Assembly (NCBI GenBank): GCA_020747065.1
Contig: JAGMVK010000001.1
Span: 2,914,001 to 2,978,000, forward strand
Reading direction: 5' to 3'
Length of the DNA: 64,000 nucleotides
DNA from: Cadophora sp. MPI-SDFR-AT-0126
Lineage: Eukaryota; Ascomycota; Leotiomycetes; Helotiales; Ploettnerulaceae
In this document: positions 47,096-58,707 of the stretch, in pieces
Position numbering within the stretch: position 1 is the first letter of the stretch
How the letters are laid out: each line of letters begins with the position of its first letter
Position numbers and translations under genes: made by a program
Notes under the pieces: generated by a model
The model's database searches: none
The model's input: the letters and a program-made list of their open reading frames with translations, nothing else
What the model was told of the DNA's origin: nothing

Positions 47096-50000
47096 ATGGC
47101 TGGGTTGGAGCAGTTAGAGATTCATAGCAAGGTACGCACGCATTGACATCTACATGCGTCTGTAAATGCGGACAACAGGTGCCACAAATGCAGGAACTAA
47201 TACGGGCAGTCGTACATCGTTCGCTGGGTCAAAGTTGATGAGGGCCATACAATATCATGGAGTGTCCAACCCCATAAGAAATCAATGTGAGAAAATCTAC
47301 CATCTGTCTCGTAAGTCGTCGTCAAAGACTAACAGGAAATCCAGTAATTTTGGAATCTTCAAACACCCAGGCACAAGCAACGCCGGAACCCCGACAATAA
47401 CACCTGCTCCGGATGATGCCCCGACAGCCCTCTCCCATTTAGAACCAAGTTTAGAAAAGCAGAGACGAGCTTCGAGTGCGCGAAATGATGCATCTACCGC
47501 CCAAGACCAGCTACGAGCGAAAGGCTTCATCGCCATACAATGGTACGGAAAATGCGAAGCAGATAAAGTGTCTATGGGGACATACGCGGTTCTGCCAGGA
47601 AACGGTGGAATGTATGGCCTAGTCTTCGACAATACTTTCTCAAAGCAGATATCCAAGACTGCCACATTCGTCCTGCTCACCTACCCTTCAAATGCTCCTC
47701 CACATGCCACACACCACCAGCAAGCGGCTCCGGGATCCATGAGCACGACTGGTATTGGCAGTATTGGGAAGAATTCAAGTCCAAATCTTGGTGCCACGGC
47801 TTCAGACTCAGTGGATAGCCTGCAAAGCCATCTGGCAGTAGGGAATAGTGGCAGCAGGGGTAACTCGGTTGCTGGACGTGAGAGTGATAATGGAGTTCCG
47901 ACATATCATGTAGGCGTTCTATCAAAGAGACGGCGAAAAAGAGGACAGGGCTATGCAAGGAGGTTTTTTTCTCTGGACTTCGCATCTTGCACGTTGTCGT
48001 ATTACTACAATCGTAATTCCTCCGCACTTCGAGGAGCAATTCCTTTGAGCTTGGCAGCTATCGCCGCGGATGAGAGAAGGAGAGAAATCAGTATTGACTC
48101 TGGGGCGGAAATTTGGCACCTGAAGGCTGGGACTGCAAAGGATTTCCAGGACTGGACAAAGGCTCTTGAAACTGCAAGCAATACTGCTCGAGGGGTCGAG
48201 CCTGAATTTGCACCCTCCCCTGAGCGATTAAAAGTGCGGACTTCTGGATTGCATACCAGTATGTCGAATCAAGAAGACGAGCGGGAATGGGAACAAGTAG
48301 AAGCCCTTGTTAGCCGCATAGTTGGAACTCGTGATGCAGTACGACGACTTTGCAAAGATACCGCCCCCGGAGCTCCAAAAAGAAATGTCTTGCAAGGTCT
48401 GGGACTGGCCGCTTTGAGTCCCAACGTCGATGAGGGTACTGATTACTTTGGCGCGGCGTCTGCCCCAGAAAAAAGACCATTCTGGAAACGGAAATCCAGC
48501 GCACCTTCAACTCCACGAATGTTCCAGCAGGCCATCTCATCGCAGCTCGCTGTACCAGCTCCAGCAACAGTGACTACGGTCTCTGCCAACAGTTCTCAAA
48601 CAACATCCTCACGGAGGAGCAGGCCTTCTGTTGCAGCTGAGGAGAGTATGCATGATCACTGCTCAGCTCTCTTGAATGACCTGGATACTGTTCTCAATGA
48701 CTTCTCAACACTGTTGTCAAACAGTAAGAAACGGCGAATGCCGGCTCCTCTGTCATCTGTATCAAGGAACAGTATAGACTCTACATCGACTGGCGAATTC
48801 TACGACGCTGAGCCAGGTGATGTTGGTTCGCAGCTACTGATGATCGATCGCCGTAGTGAGGAGGATACACAGCCGTCAGAGGCAGAGGACGAATTTGTCA
48901 CAGATGCATCTTCCATTTCTTCTGCGGAGGACGAATACTCCTCGGCCCACCTCAACGGCAAGGCCGCGTTGTTTCCAGTCAAGCCCAAATCACTGGATCC
49001 TCTTCCCATTTCAGCAGACATCAAACATAGAAGAACTGTGCCTGCAGCTACGGTGATGCCTCCCAGTCTGATTGGATTTCTTCGCAAAAACGTAGGCAAG
49101 GATCTGAGCACGATCAGCATGCCTGTCAGCGCCAATGAACCACTTTCCCTGCTCCAGCGCGTCGCGGAGCAGCTAGAGTATGCTCATATTCTAAATACTG
49201 CCGCCTCTCAGAACGTGCCGATGCAGCGTCTCTTGCATGTCACTGCTTTTGCCGTCTCTCAGTTTAGTACAAATCGCGCTAAAGAACGTGCTATCCGAAA
49301 ACCATTTAATCCCATGCTAGGCGAAACGTACGAGCTGGTGAGATCGGAGAGCGATGTACCTGGCGGATTCAGAATGCTCGTCGAGAAAGTTTCACACCGT
49401 CCAGTTCGCATGGCATGTCAGGCAGACTCCACGCGTTGGTCATTCAGCCAATCTCCTGCGCCTACGCAAAAGTTCTGGGGAAAGAGCGCAGAACTCATCA
49501 CAGAAGGCCGGGTTCGACTTGTGCTACACCTGCCCGATGGGAGCGATGAATTCTACAGCTGGAACACTGCGACTGTGTTCCTACGTAACGTGGTTGTTGG
49601 CGAAAAATACGTCGAACCTGTGGGCACTATGACTGTGACGAACGAGACGGATAGTAGTAAAGCGACCGTAGAGTTCAAACAGAAAGGCATGTTTGGAGGC
49701 CGCAGTGAAGATGTTCAAATCGATACGTATGGTCCCAATGGGGCGCCAACGGGGCTTGGATTGGTAGGCAACTGGACCACGAGCTTACAGGTATCAGAGG
49801 GCGGGAAAGCAAAGGGCCCCGAGATCTGGCATGTTGGTGACTTGATTGATAATGCGTCCCAAAAGTACGGATTCACAACATTCGCCGCCGGCTTGAACGA
49901 GGTGACAGAGCTAGAGAAAGGGAAGTTACCCATCACCGACAGTAGGCTACGACCTGATCAGAGAGCAGCCGAGAGTGGTGATCTAGATACCGCGGAGCAC

Positions 50001-50207
50001 TTGAAGGCCAAGTTGGAAGAAAAGCAGAGGACTAGGAGGAAGGAAATGGAACAGAGAGGAGATGTTCACAAACCCAGATGGTTCACTAGGATCGAGGGCG
50101 GTGATGAAGGGGAGGAGGTGTGGAAGTTGAAGGGTGGGAAGGATGGATATTGGGAGGAGAGATCGAAGGGCCAGTGGACGGGGTTAGAGGACATTCTTGC
50201 TGTGTGA
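47096..50207 (+). CDS. Osh3-type oxysterol-binding protein (GOLD-PH-ORD)
   Basis: Lipid-exchange protein of the OSBP family, probably at ER-plasma membrane contacts. The start lies in a small first exon, 47096-47131 (MAGLEQLEIHSK), followed by 47210-47286 and 47345-50207, giving 991 aa. Joining these restores the GOLD-like N-terminal domain (SYIVRWVKVDEGHTISW, then INFGIFKHPG); a single-frame reading from 47166 misses this. A PH domain lies at about 225-313 (GVLSKRRRKRGQGYARRFF, ending QDWTKAL). The lipid-transfer domain starts near 609 (PPSLIGFLRKN). The family fingerprint EQVSHHPP is here EKVSHRPV. The GOLD-PH-ORD order is that of yeast Osh3. Ligand preference is not shown by sequence. Confidence 0.88.
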
Positions 50208-52094
50208 CCGGGTATGATAGAGTGTATAGGCTGGTTCCGGCGTTGCGGCAGCAGGAGACTTCGGGCATAACAGGCTCTGTACCTTGGAATAGACATGGTG
50301 GTTGGATGACGAGAATTGAATATTCTATGACTTGAATGTGCGCAATTTCTTATTCTCTCTCGTCAATGTCCCAATCGCTCGTCGCATCACATATTTGTAA
50401 GTGAGAAGCACTCCGATCTAGGCCCAGTCTGCTGACCTAAAAGTTCCTGCTCGATGTATATCTACGTCTGAATCATGTATTGGCTCTATGAGTACAGATG
50501 CGCTTGACCATATGTTTATTTTCTGTTGTTTTGACACACATACGTCTCATCGTCCAGACGTTCTTTCCTGGTTCCTGGTTCCTGAAGCATCTCCACACTG
50601 CAGAAGAGGGGACAATATGCTTCTCTCCTGTCTCTATCATGGTCCACTACGCAAGCCTCAAAGCTACATTTCACACTTGGGAGCACGTTTGGGAGCACCC
50701 TCTTCCCTGCATTTCGAAATATGGAGTGATTTTAGTTCGAAGGCTCATAAGCAGCGCTGCCATTAAGATTACCAGCCGATGCTGTCATGTCCCTGCTACC
50801 CTGCTGCAGATACGTCTACATGTTGCCAATAAAACCGTACTCGGGGTTCGAGATGCGTTGTGCTTACCTTCTGCTCGGGAGGTTTGTCAAGAACGCTGGT
50901 TGCTGGCATTGGTGGTCTTTGACAAGTTCCATTCGTCGCCTACGTAATCATGTCAATATATAGTGGTAAGGAGGGGAAAGTATACCATACTCTTCAGATA
51001 CCAGTGCATCTCTCTCATCTCACCGGGTTTGATCGTTACCAAGACTAAAGCAAAATCCTTGGCATTGAGGAAAGTGGTGGTATCAAGGAATCTTGAGGAA
51101 TCCACATTGCGCCACATATGGCTCTTGCTGCGACCAATGATAGATATTACTCTACTAAACGGCCAAATTCCTGCTAGTTCTGTCTAGCAATAAGCAGATA
51201 TTAGTTGGCACTGGCGTAACATTGAAGATATACAGCTCGTCCTGAGGAATTCTATCGGAAGCGGCGAAGAAGGGAGGGGGGGGGGGGGGGGGGGGGGTCG
51301 GAAGCGTTCATCTGGCATCTCGAGTCTTCGAAGCGGGAGTGATAATGTAGTACGAATTGAATTCTGCCATGCAATATTCACTGCCCAGGAGCGCCACGAT
51401 CTGGGGCTACTTGCATCAAGCTTCGTGCTCCCGGCTAGCAGCCGGCAGTAGTGTTGTTGTTGACATACACGTCAATACCATTAAAGCTTAGCGAGCTCAC
51501 TTCGCGGGACCCCCCCTTCTTTCCATAACTCTGTCCTGGAATTCGTGGTTTATTTTCTACCTCGCGCAGTCTTAGTTTTCCCACCTGCAGGCGTCAAGCT
51601 CCCAGTGTATGATAATTGTCAATACTTGGACTATAGAAGGGTCGAATTTCTGACCCTGACTTTGTTTGGTTCATTCGACGTAAGGCCGCATCTTATCAAC
51701 TCCTGCGACTTTACCTCCAATTGAGTCATTGGGTGAGTTCAGTCTATGCACAATAGACAAGCAATTGCACGTCCTTGCAGTGTCTTAATCACGGCTCAAT
51801 ATGACTCGCAGTGGCAACCGCTATTGGAAGAACAAACTTAATTGCTTACACTTCGACCAACATCAAGCTGGGCTTCGCGCCTCGTGGGAATCATTCGATC
51901 TATAATATGACTGTTCGGCGGCATTTTCCGGGGAATAGCGGCGAAGTAATACAGAGGTACTCACAAGCATTTAAAGAGAAGCCATTTGCTATACTCCTCT
52001 ATCCCAAGATCGTGCTACTCCAAACCCACTAGCACCATACATTTTCACCATACTGTGAGACCGATAAAGCAGACTGCCTTCGGAAGTGTAAGAG
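50208..52094. other. Intergenic region with long G tract
   Basis: 1.9 kb with no supported gene. Contains the 22-base G run at 51276-51297. Open frames are short and without domain features. The right end should contain the promoter of the unknown gene at 52095. Confidence 0.45.
51276..51297. repeat. 22-base G homopolymer
   Basis: Uninterrupted run of 22 G on the + strand, preceded by GGGA. Long G runs can form quadruplexes and are also typical places for sequencing or assembly length errors. Confidence 0.85.
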
Positions 52095-53198
52095 ATGTCG
52101 CCATCGAAGTACAAACGTAAGCAACATAACCCAATTCATGGTTGGCTCGATAAGATGTTCGGTGGAGATTGGTTGGACCAAGACGAAAGAGAGGACAGGA
52201 AATGGGCAGCCTTAAAAGACAAGGCCGAGAGAGAATGTCAGGAGGTCATATTTCTTCGCGGAGGTATACATCTCGTACCGAGACGGCAGTACGATGCTCA
52301 AGGCGTGCCTGTAACTCCTGGTTCACAGCCTCGGCAGCCTATGTCCGCACACTCAAATATCGGATCAGAAGCGTACTCGTTTGCTGGTCAAGTGTCTGCC
52401 CGCCCTTCTGAAGCAGGATCGACACAGTCTCATGCTGAGGCAATAGCACAGTCTCGTCAACTACAGAACACTTACGTAAATTCCGGCCTGTTACCAAATA
52501 ACCCCATGACCTATAGTGAGGGCAGCAGGCTGTCACAGGCTCGACATAATTCTTCAATGACATCAGTATCGAGGCCAGCGTTGACGAACCAACCATCTTC
52601 CTTCTATCAACCAAATACTCGCCAAAGCAGATTTCCAGCTGCAAGTTCGCAATACCCGGGTGGTCCTGGTTCATCGGGATCTAGCCAACGCAATAACGGA
52701 CGCAATAACAGATCTCCTCCAAGACCGCAAATGCGCAATACTCATTCTGGTGGAGAAGTTTCGGGAATTACGGAATCTCCATCTAGTCAAAGTATATTAC
52801 CCGGCCAGCAAACGTTTTTGAATCTCCAAGCAAGCTCTCAGACAATCAACAGAGAGAACAGTCACCAGCTAGCTCCGTCTAGATATCAAAGCTGTGCCAC
52901 ATCCTCGTGGCCGTCTTTGAATGAATCCCAATCGGCACCGTCTGTCTCAATTCCTCACAGATTCGAACACCAGTCGAAGCGTCCATCAAATTTGAGATCA
53001 CAAACACAACCGACGAGCTCATCTCCCGCAGATCTGAGAGCAGAGGCATGGGATGACGTATATTCAATAGCGCCAACTGTATGGAGTATGAGTATTGCTA
53101 CTTCACAGGCTCAGGTAGGCAACATGCAAAGAACTTATCTTGAAGGGATGGTGCCAAAGACTCCATCGGAACTAAGGGCGGAACTAGAAGGAAAATGA
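52095..53198 (+). CDS. Unknown protein with shared C-terminal RTYLEGM module
   Basis: Single-exon protein of 367 aa; I do not recognise a family. The first 70 residues are charged and helical with two Trp-containing stretches (HGWLDKMFGGDWLDQDE). Residues about 80-330 are Ser/Gln/Asn/Pro-rich and disordered. The last 24 residues carry the motif MQRTYLEGMVPKTPSELRAE, nearly the same as the start of the repeated module in the next gene 650 bp downstream. No signal peptide, membrane segment or catalytic motif is visible. The shared tail and tandem placement suggest the two genes are related or exchanged a segment, but their N-terminal halves do not look alike. Confidence 0.65.
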   Translation: MSPSKYKRKQHNPIHGWLDKMFGGDWLDQDEREDRKWAALKDKAERECQEVIFLRGGIHLVPRRQYDAQGVPVTPGSQPRQPMSAHSNIGSEAYSFAGQVSARPSEAGSTQSHAEAIAQSRQLQNTYVNSGLLPNNPMTYSEGSRLSQARHNSSMTSVSRPALTNQPSSFYQPNTRQSRFPAASSQYPGGPGSSGSSQRNNGRNNRSPPRPQMRNTHSGGEVSGITESPSSQSILPGQQTFLNLQASSQTINRENSHQLAPSRYQSCATSSWPSLNESQSAPSVSIPHRFEHQSKRPSNLRSQTQPTSSSPADLRAEAWDDVYSIAPTVWSMSIATSQAQVGNMQRTYLEGMVPKTPSELRAELEGK

Positions 53199-53846
53199 GA
53201 GGTGTGAGTAGGAGTTGGCGAAGTCGAGTGGTAGAAGTCGTCAGAATAGCTGCCAGTGTGGTGGAAACGAGGGCGGTACTTAGGCCGTGCGGTTATGGCG
53301 TTTATGACGTGTCGTCGGATTCTTGCGCATAGATGTTGGATTCTATCCGGACAATCCCAGATCTTCTTGAAATTGAAATACCAATGGCGCTTTGTGAGGT
53401 CGCGAGTCTTGTCTGGATAGAAGGTCTTATCATCAAGATCGTTGAAGACGGTGCCAAGTCACCGACCGCCTGTTGCCGCTTTGAATCTGGCATCTCTTTC
53501 TGAAGAACTGCCGCACAGTAACCAGCTAAGGACAAGTTGGTGTGTTGCTAGTGCCTATTTTCAGTGCTTTCAAGCCTCAAAGAATCTCTTCATGGGGAGT
53601 GTGAGAGATATGACATCTTCTTTCCCTCACTTTAAAGAGTCACAATATCCCACGTTTGCTAGGTTTGGATTGAAACGTGGGATGGTGATTGCCTTGATTC
53701 ACAGCCCCAGAGAAGAAGGATGATCATGGCACATGTCGACGATGATCACAAACATAAAAAGTGATGAACAATCACATAAAATGAACGTAACAACCCCACG
53801 ACCCCAGAACGTTTAAATCTGAACTCAGACTTGGACAGCAATCAAC
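53199..53846. other. Intergenic between the two module-bearing genes
   Basis: Holds no supported gene. A frame at 53442-53723 lacks recognisable features. Contains the promoter of the next gene. Confidence 0.4.
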
Positions 53847-56392
53847 ATGGGGCCAGTCTCAACCATCACTAGAACCTTCCAAAAAGCTATAGATCTTGTC
53901 GTTAAGCCCGAACACCATACCGAAGACCGAGGCCGGAGTGATAGCAATTTGCCTCGACGCACGTCCAGCACACGGAGAAGTGATCACGCTCCTTCAGACT
54001 CGAGAAGGCGAAGCAGAACTGAGGGTTCCTCAGGCCAAGCTCGTAACAGAGGAAGACCTGTCCACCTACTGGCAGAATCACCCTCTGGTTTTGAGGACAA
54101 CATAATCCGTCTACCCTCAACCAGGCACCGCAGTGGCCGACGAAGATCTCTTCAGGAATCTTTGAACAATAAGGTTGACACCTCCAATCCACCACCTATG
54201 CCTGAGATGTCTCCCAGATGGCAAGAAGTCATCAATGCAATTCGAGGTGAGAAGAAGGGTGGTCCTCGTACCGAGCACGAGGAAGAGGTTCGCCGGAACT
54301 TCGAGAGGCTAAAGGAGAAACGATGGGACGACCTCAGCCCCGAAGAGCAGGCTCAGGAGACGAAAAACTACGTGGAAAACAAGAAGAGATTGAAAGCTTG
54401 GGACCTTGCAAAGGACATTACTCGGCAAACCAGGAAGGTTGAGCTAGCAGACGAGGAGGCAGAGGAAAAAGCTAGAGCAGCCGCGAGTGCAAAGAGGAGG
54501 CTGGAACGGCTCAAGAGAAGGCAAAGTAAACACGGAAGTTCCACTTTAGGAACTCCTAGGGCAGGAAAATTTGACAGGAAGCCAAAAGAGCCGGAAGAAG
54601 CCCCCGGTACAGATGAAGCTTCATCGCTCGATCTCCCCGGCCAGAAAGCAGAAGATTCAAACAGAGGAAATATTTCGCAGCATACTGCTGAATCCGGGCA
54701 AGTAAAACACACGCCAAGCTCACCTAGACAGGTCCCCGGGCACAGCAATAACCAACTTCGTCCGCAGTCACATAGAAGTAGCACTGCTCCAGCTTCTGCT
54801 ATCCCATCCAAAAGGGAAAGTGCTGCACCTCAACGACCTGCTCAAAGCCCCAGAAGCAGTACTGTTCCAATTTCTACCATCTTGTCTCGGGTGGAGAGTC
54901 CTGGGTCCGTTCGACCTTCCCCGATTACCGAAAGCAGTACAGCGTCAAGTCCCCTTGTCGAGTCAGAAGCACAAGCAAGCATCCAACAAAGAATTCGACC
55001 TGATGCGCACAGTAATGCACTGGCATCTGCAAAAGTCGCAAGTGGTGGAAGAGGCACACAAATACCACCCCAAACCGCCGCCAGCAGAACCACAACGAAG
55101 AAAATGCTGCAACCTAGTCAACTACGACAGGTCAGCAATGCTAAGGAAGTTGAAACCAGCGCCGCAAGAAGACCAGCTTCAGGTCAATCACAGACTGCTA
55201 GAGTGGAAGAAAGTAAATCACAGAACGGATTCGAAGCTGCTGCTAACTTGTCGAAACTAAGTCTGCGTCAACAGCATGCTCAAAGCACCAAGTCGGTCGG
55301 AAGTAAAGCTCAGCAACAGACAGCTCAGCGCGAAGAAAATAGTACGCGTTTGCAGCCATCCCGGACAAGGCTAACCACAGTTGCTCCATTGACGGAGAAG
55401 AACCTCAAAAGTGCCAGTGATCAGTTCATCGTTGAGTCTGCATCAGCGTTCGAGGTACAAACAGAACTCAACAGAGGCCCTGGCGACAATATGAGGTTAG
55501 TCACTAGGTCGACAATACCATACGTGAAACACATGCTGACAAGAAACACAGGACTATAATCGAGGGACTGGCACTTATGACGCCTTCTGAAATTGCAGAA
55601 GAGGATGACAAGCGAATGTGTGCAGCGAGGGAGGCACTAGAGGAGGAAGAAAGAAGAGAGCAAGAAAAACTGCTTGTGACCGAATTTGACAGAGGGCCGG
55701 GAAACAACATGAGGTATGTCTTATTGAAAAAGTTGTACTTTTTTTTATCTCCAACAGTCCAATCGTTCGTGTGCAGAGAATAACACTGTTCAGAACAAAT
55801 CTGGAGGGGATGGAGCCAATGACCTCGGAAGACTTAAGAGCAGAAGATCGAAAATGGAAGTCGCGTAAGAGGCAGCAGCTCGAAGCTGAAGAGGAGTCAG
55901 AGCAAGCTAAGTTGGTGCAAACAGAGTTCAACAGGGGATTGGGGGATATGATGAGGTATGGTCTCCGAAGTCCACAAGTGTTGGAAACTGCCAAGACTTG
56001 GCTTCTCCGACTGAGGCTGAAAGAATGCGCAGAACTTATTTGGAGGGAATGGTACCCATGACCTCCGAAGATATCAAGCAAGAAGCAAGAGAAAGATTAG
56101 AGGAAGAGGAAAGGAGGCTTCACGACGAGCTTTTGAAGACCAGATTCAATAGGGGACCCGGAGACAACATGAGGTGGGTTGAAGGCCGAGATTCCTATGT
56201 TTATTGAAAAGGCTCCCCAAAAATGATAGTCTACGAAGCAGAAACGATGCTGACCCTTGAATTAGAACCGTAATCGAAGGGATGGTATCAAAAAGCTCAG
56301 AGTCGATGACCCTAGAGGAGATTCGGAAGAAGAAAAAGGTCCAGTCGCAGTGGAAAAGTGGTGGCACCAGCAGGTACAATACTGCATCCTAG
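53847..56392 (+). CDS. Unknown protein with tandemly repeated exon modules
   Basis: Unrecognised protein of about 746 aa. Exons 53847-55495, 55552-55713, 55794-55955, 56033-56173 and 56266-56392. Exon 1 encodes a Ser/Arg-rich disordered start, a charged helical segment (about 125-230; WQEVINAIRGEKKGG, then KRRLERLKRRQ) and a long Ser/Gln/Pro-rich stretch, and ends with NRGPGDNMR. Exons 2, 3 and 4 (162, 162 and 141 nt) each begin T-x-L/I-E-G-M/L, pass through an acidic, probably coiled helix rich in E and R, and end F-N/D-R-G-x-G-x-x-M-R. Every intron splits the final Arg codon (AG, then G or A), so all internal exons are phase-matched and skippable. Exon 5 starts TVIEGM and then diverges. A donor at about 56375 offers an alternative end. 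Confidence 0.7.
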
Positions 56393-56713
56393 AATATGAG
56401 CGATGAGGTGTTGTCTTCTCAAGATACGTAGGGTAAGAGCAACTTATACTGCGGACCACCATATACATAGCTGGCTAGTCATATGCGAGGACTAGGGCTA
56501 CCAATACAACAGTCGAGCGTACCAGTCTGGCTCATCGTTGAGCTAGTCATCAGGTGGTAAGTATCTGCGATCTCGCAGCAAGGGCCAAATCATTCCAAAG
56601 AAGCATGTAAGGCTTTACGATAGTGTAGCCAGTCCTGAAACCATAGCATGATATTAGGTCTGTTGATCCTCTTTGTGATGTTGACGTGTAGGACTTCGCT
56701 CATCACTTGCGTC
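56393..56713. other. Convergent intergenic
   Basis: Region between the module-repeat gene (+) and AP-3 mu (-). It should contain both 3' UTRs; a last alternative exon of the upstream gene may extend to about 56440. Nothing else seen. Confidence 0.4.
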
Positions 56714-58464
56714 TTAACACCTGATCTCGACACCACCTCTGCTGACAGTCAAGTACTTCACTCCCTTGTATGGCTTCACACCATCACCAATTCCACGACT
56801 TTTCCTCGTATCGATAACTAGACTCTCCACCTTGATACCAGAAGCTAACCACCCTTTGACCGAGAAACTGACTGTCGCAGAGCTTGGCATCAGAATTTTA
56901 TTCTGTGCCACAATCTTCGCATCTCTTTGGTCATCTGTCACTTCGGGCTTGCTGGCCTTGACTGTTGAAGTCTGGTATGCGTTTTCCTCGTAATCGTAGC
57001 TCCCTTCAAGTCTGAATCCGTTCCCTTCAAAATCATCGTCATTTGAAAGGGGACCAACAACAGTACATCGAAGAGTGGCCCCTCCAGCAACGGTATCCTT
57101 TGCAGGGATATGCCATTCCAAGTTCTTCTCTCCTGGATTGTATGTCGTATCCCCCCTGCTGGCCCGGATCTCGGACAAATTTCTGACATCTGCAGGGAGA
57201 GGTACCGTGACTATCAGATCCTCTAGTGTAGGGGTGGATGAAGTGCCAGCTTGACTACCAAGACCGGCTACAAATCCTCCAGTACTACGGCCGCCGACAC
57301 GACTGCTGCTCCTCGAGGCAGTACCAGACATTGCAGAGTTACCCTGCCCAGAAACTTTCGTAATGAACAATCGGACCTCAAAATCAGATCCCTGTGGCCC
57401 GAGGCATGTCTTAATCTCAATGCTGACAGGCAATTTCACATTTGAGGATGTCGTCGTATCTGACTGACCGTCCTGAAACGGCAGTAAGTTTACCTCGTAC
57501 CCAGCTAGAACGAACCTCCCATCAGGCGGAATGAAGCTCAATTCTCCAGGCTTTTCTCGCCATCTCGCCAACCTCACACAAGGATGGAAAACAGGAAGCT
57601 CCATCACACTTTTAAGGTTCTGCTTTCCCGATGGCGTAGAGAGATTTAGTAGCAGGTCAGGAACTCCAGATATCTTGGACGTAAACGCAATGGTTCCATT
57701 CGCAAAGGCCGCTAAAGGTCGACCTGATGGTGCAAGAGTCACTGTAAGAGTCTCGACCAGATCTACGTATAGCTCATTGGATGTGTGCCGTACATTAGCT
57801 CTGCGCCAAGGCAAAGAAGGTGTATTGGCTGCTAATGCTCCGGTGGAAGAAATAGCAGACATATTCGAGCTGGACGAGGCTGGATAGCCAGGCTTCCTGT
57901 AACGTTGGTTAGCCCGCATCAAAGAAAAAAGACTACTCCTTGTCGAACCCAGGAATATTTATGCCTCCCAATAACTTCCCTATCCAGCCCTCTACTTCAA
58001 CCAAGTCTCTTAGCGCATTGGGCTCTGTTGTGCTGATGGCTCCAGCATCGCACATCTCATTCAGTAGCTGGGCAACTACATCGTAGTTATTTTCAACCTT
58101 TTGTGCCAACAATGGCGCTCCAATAAACTCCTCGAATATGTCTATGGCTCGATGTAGGAACTCGAGGGCGAGTAGAGGTTCGATTTCGGTCGAAGAAGTC
58201 AATAGGAAAAGAAGATTGGAATGTATGACGTGGAAGACGAGGGTCGGTGGCGAGGTATTTGGGAGATATATGAGGTTTGGTCGAGGGATTGGATAGCTCT
58301 GGTAGAGTGGAAGGAGTTGCGAGGCAGAGAGAGGTCGTGATGTGTATGTATGAGTGAGGATAGGGCGACTACAATTGCATGTTAGCTGGAAAGAGCCGTG
58401 AAGAGTTCCCTCTAGCATACTTGTGTTCATCATAGATGTACAACGCCTCTATAGCTCCCGTCAT
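56714..58464 (-). CDS. apm3: AP-3 adaptor complex mu subunit
   Basis: Medium chain of the AP-3 clathrin-type adaptor, which sorts cargo from Golgi/endosomes to the vacuole. Minus-strand exons 58464-58421, 58368-57937 and 57896-56714 give 552 aa; introns are 52 and 40 bp, both at phase 2. The 44-base first exon encodes MTGAIEALYIYDEH and joins to NRPILTHTY, restoring the longin-like N-terminus of mu chains. The N-terminal domain ends near VENNYDVVAQLLNEMCDAG and STTEPNALRDLV, typical of AP-3 mu. After a short linker comes the mu homology domain (from about RRANVRHTSNELYVDLVE) to the C-terminus GGVEIRC. The 40-bp intron is short but has GCTAAC and CAG ends. Confidence 0.88.
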
Positions 58465-58707
58465 CGCCGCAATGAAGTATCTACGGCATCATTTGAATTA
58501 CATGCATGGGCCGAATGGAGGGGAATGTAATTGTTATCTCCCAGATCGTGGGGGAAGGTGAAGCGGCCGCATTGGCCGACCGAGCTCCCCAGCAAGACGC
58601 CTCGAGGCCTCGTAATTTCTCAAGCTCCACGCTCGACTCATTTTCTCAACATCATCTCAAAAACAAGAAACCAAGCACAAGGCCCCACATAATACCTCGT
58701 AGATACG
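58465..58707. promoter_or_regulatory. Short divergent promoter, apm3 and DMAC1-like genes
   Basis: Only 243 bp separate the two start codons, so both promoters must overlap here. No named motif is seen. Confidence 0.5.

Noticed and set aside
53100..53130. Possible 17-base intron before the module head in the 52095 gene
   Set aside because: Far too short to be spliced, and the frame is open without it.
55956..56032. Reading through intron 3 of the module gene as coding (SPTEAERMRRTYLEGM)
   Set aside because: Open in the downstream frame, but it is out of frame with exon 3; AG-to-A splicing matches the other introns.
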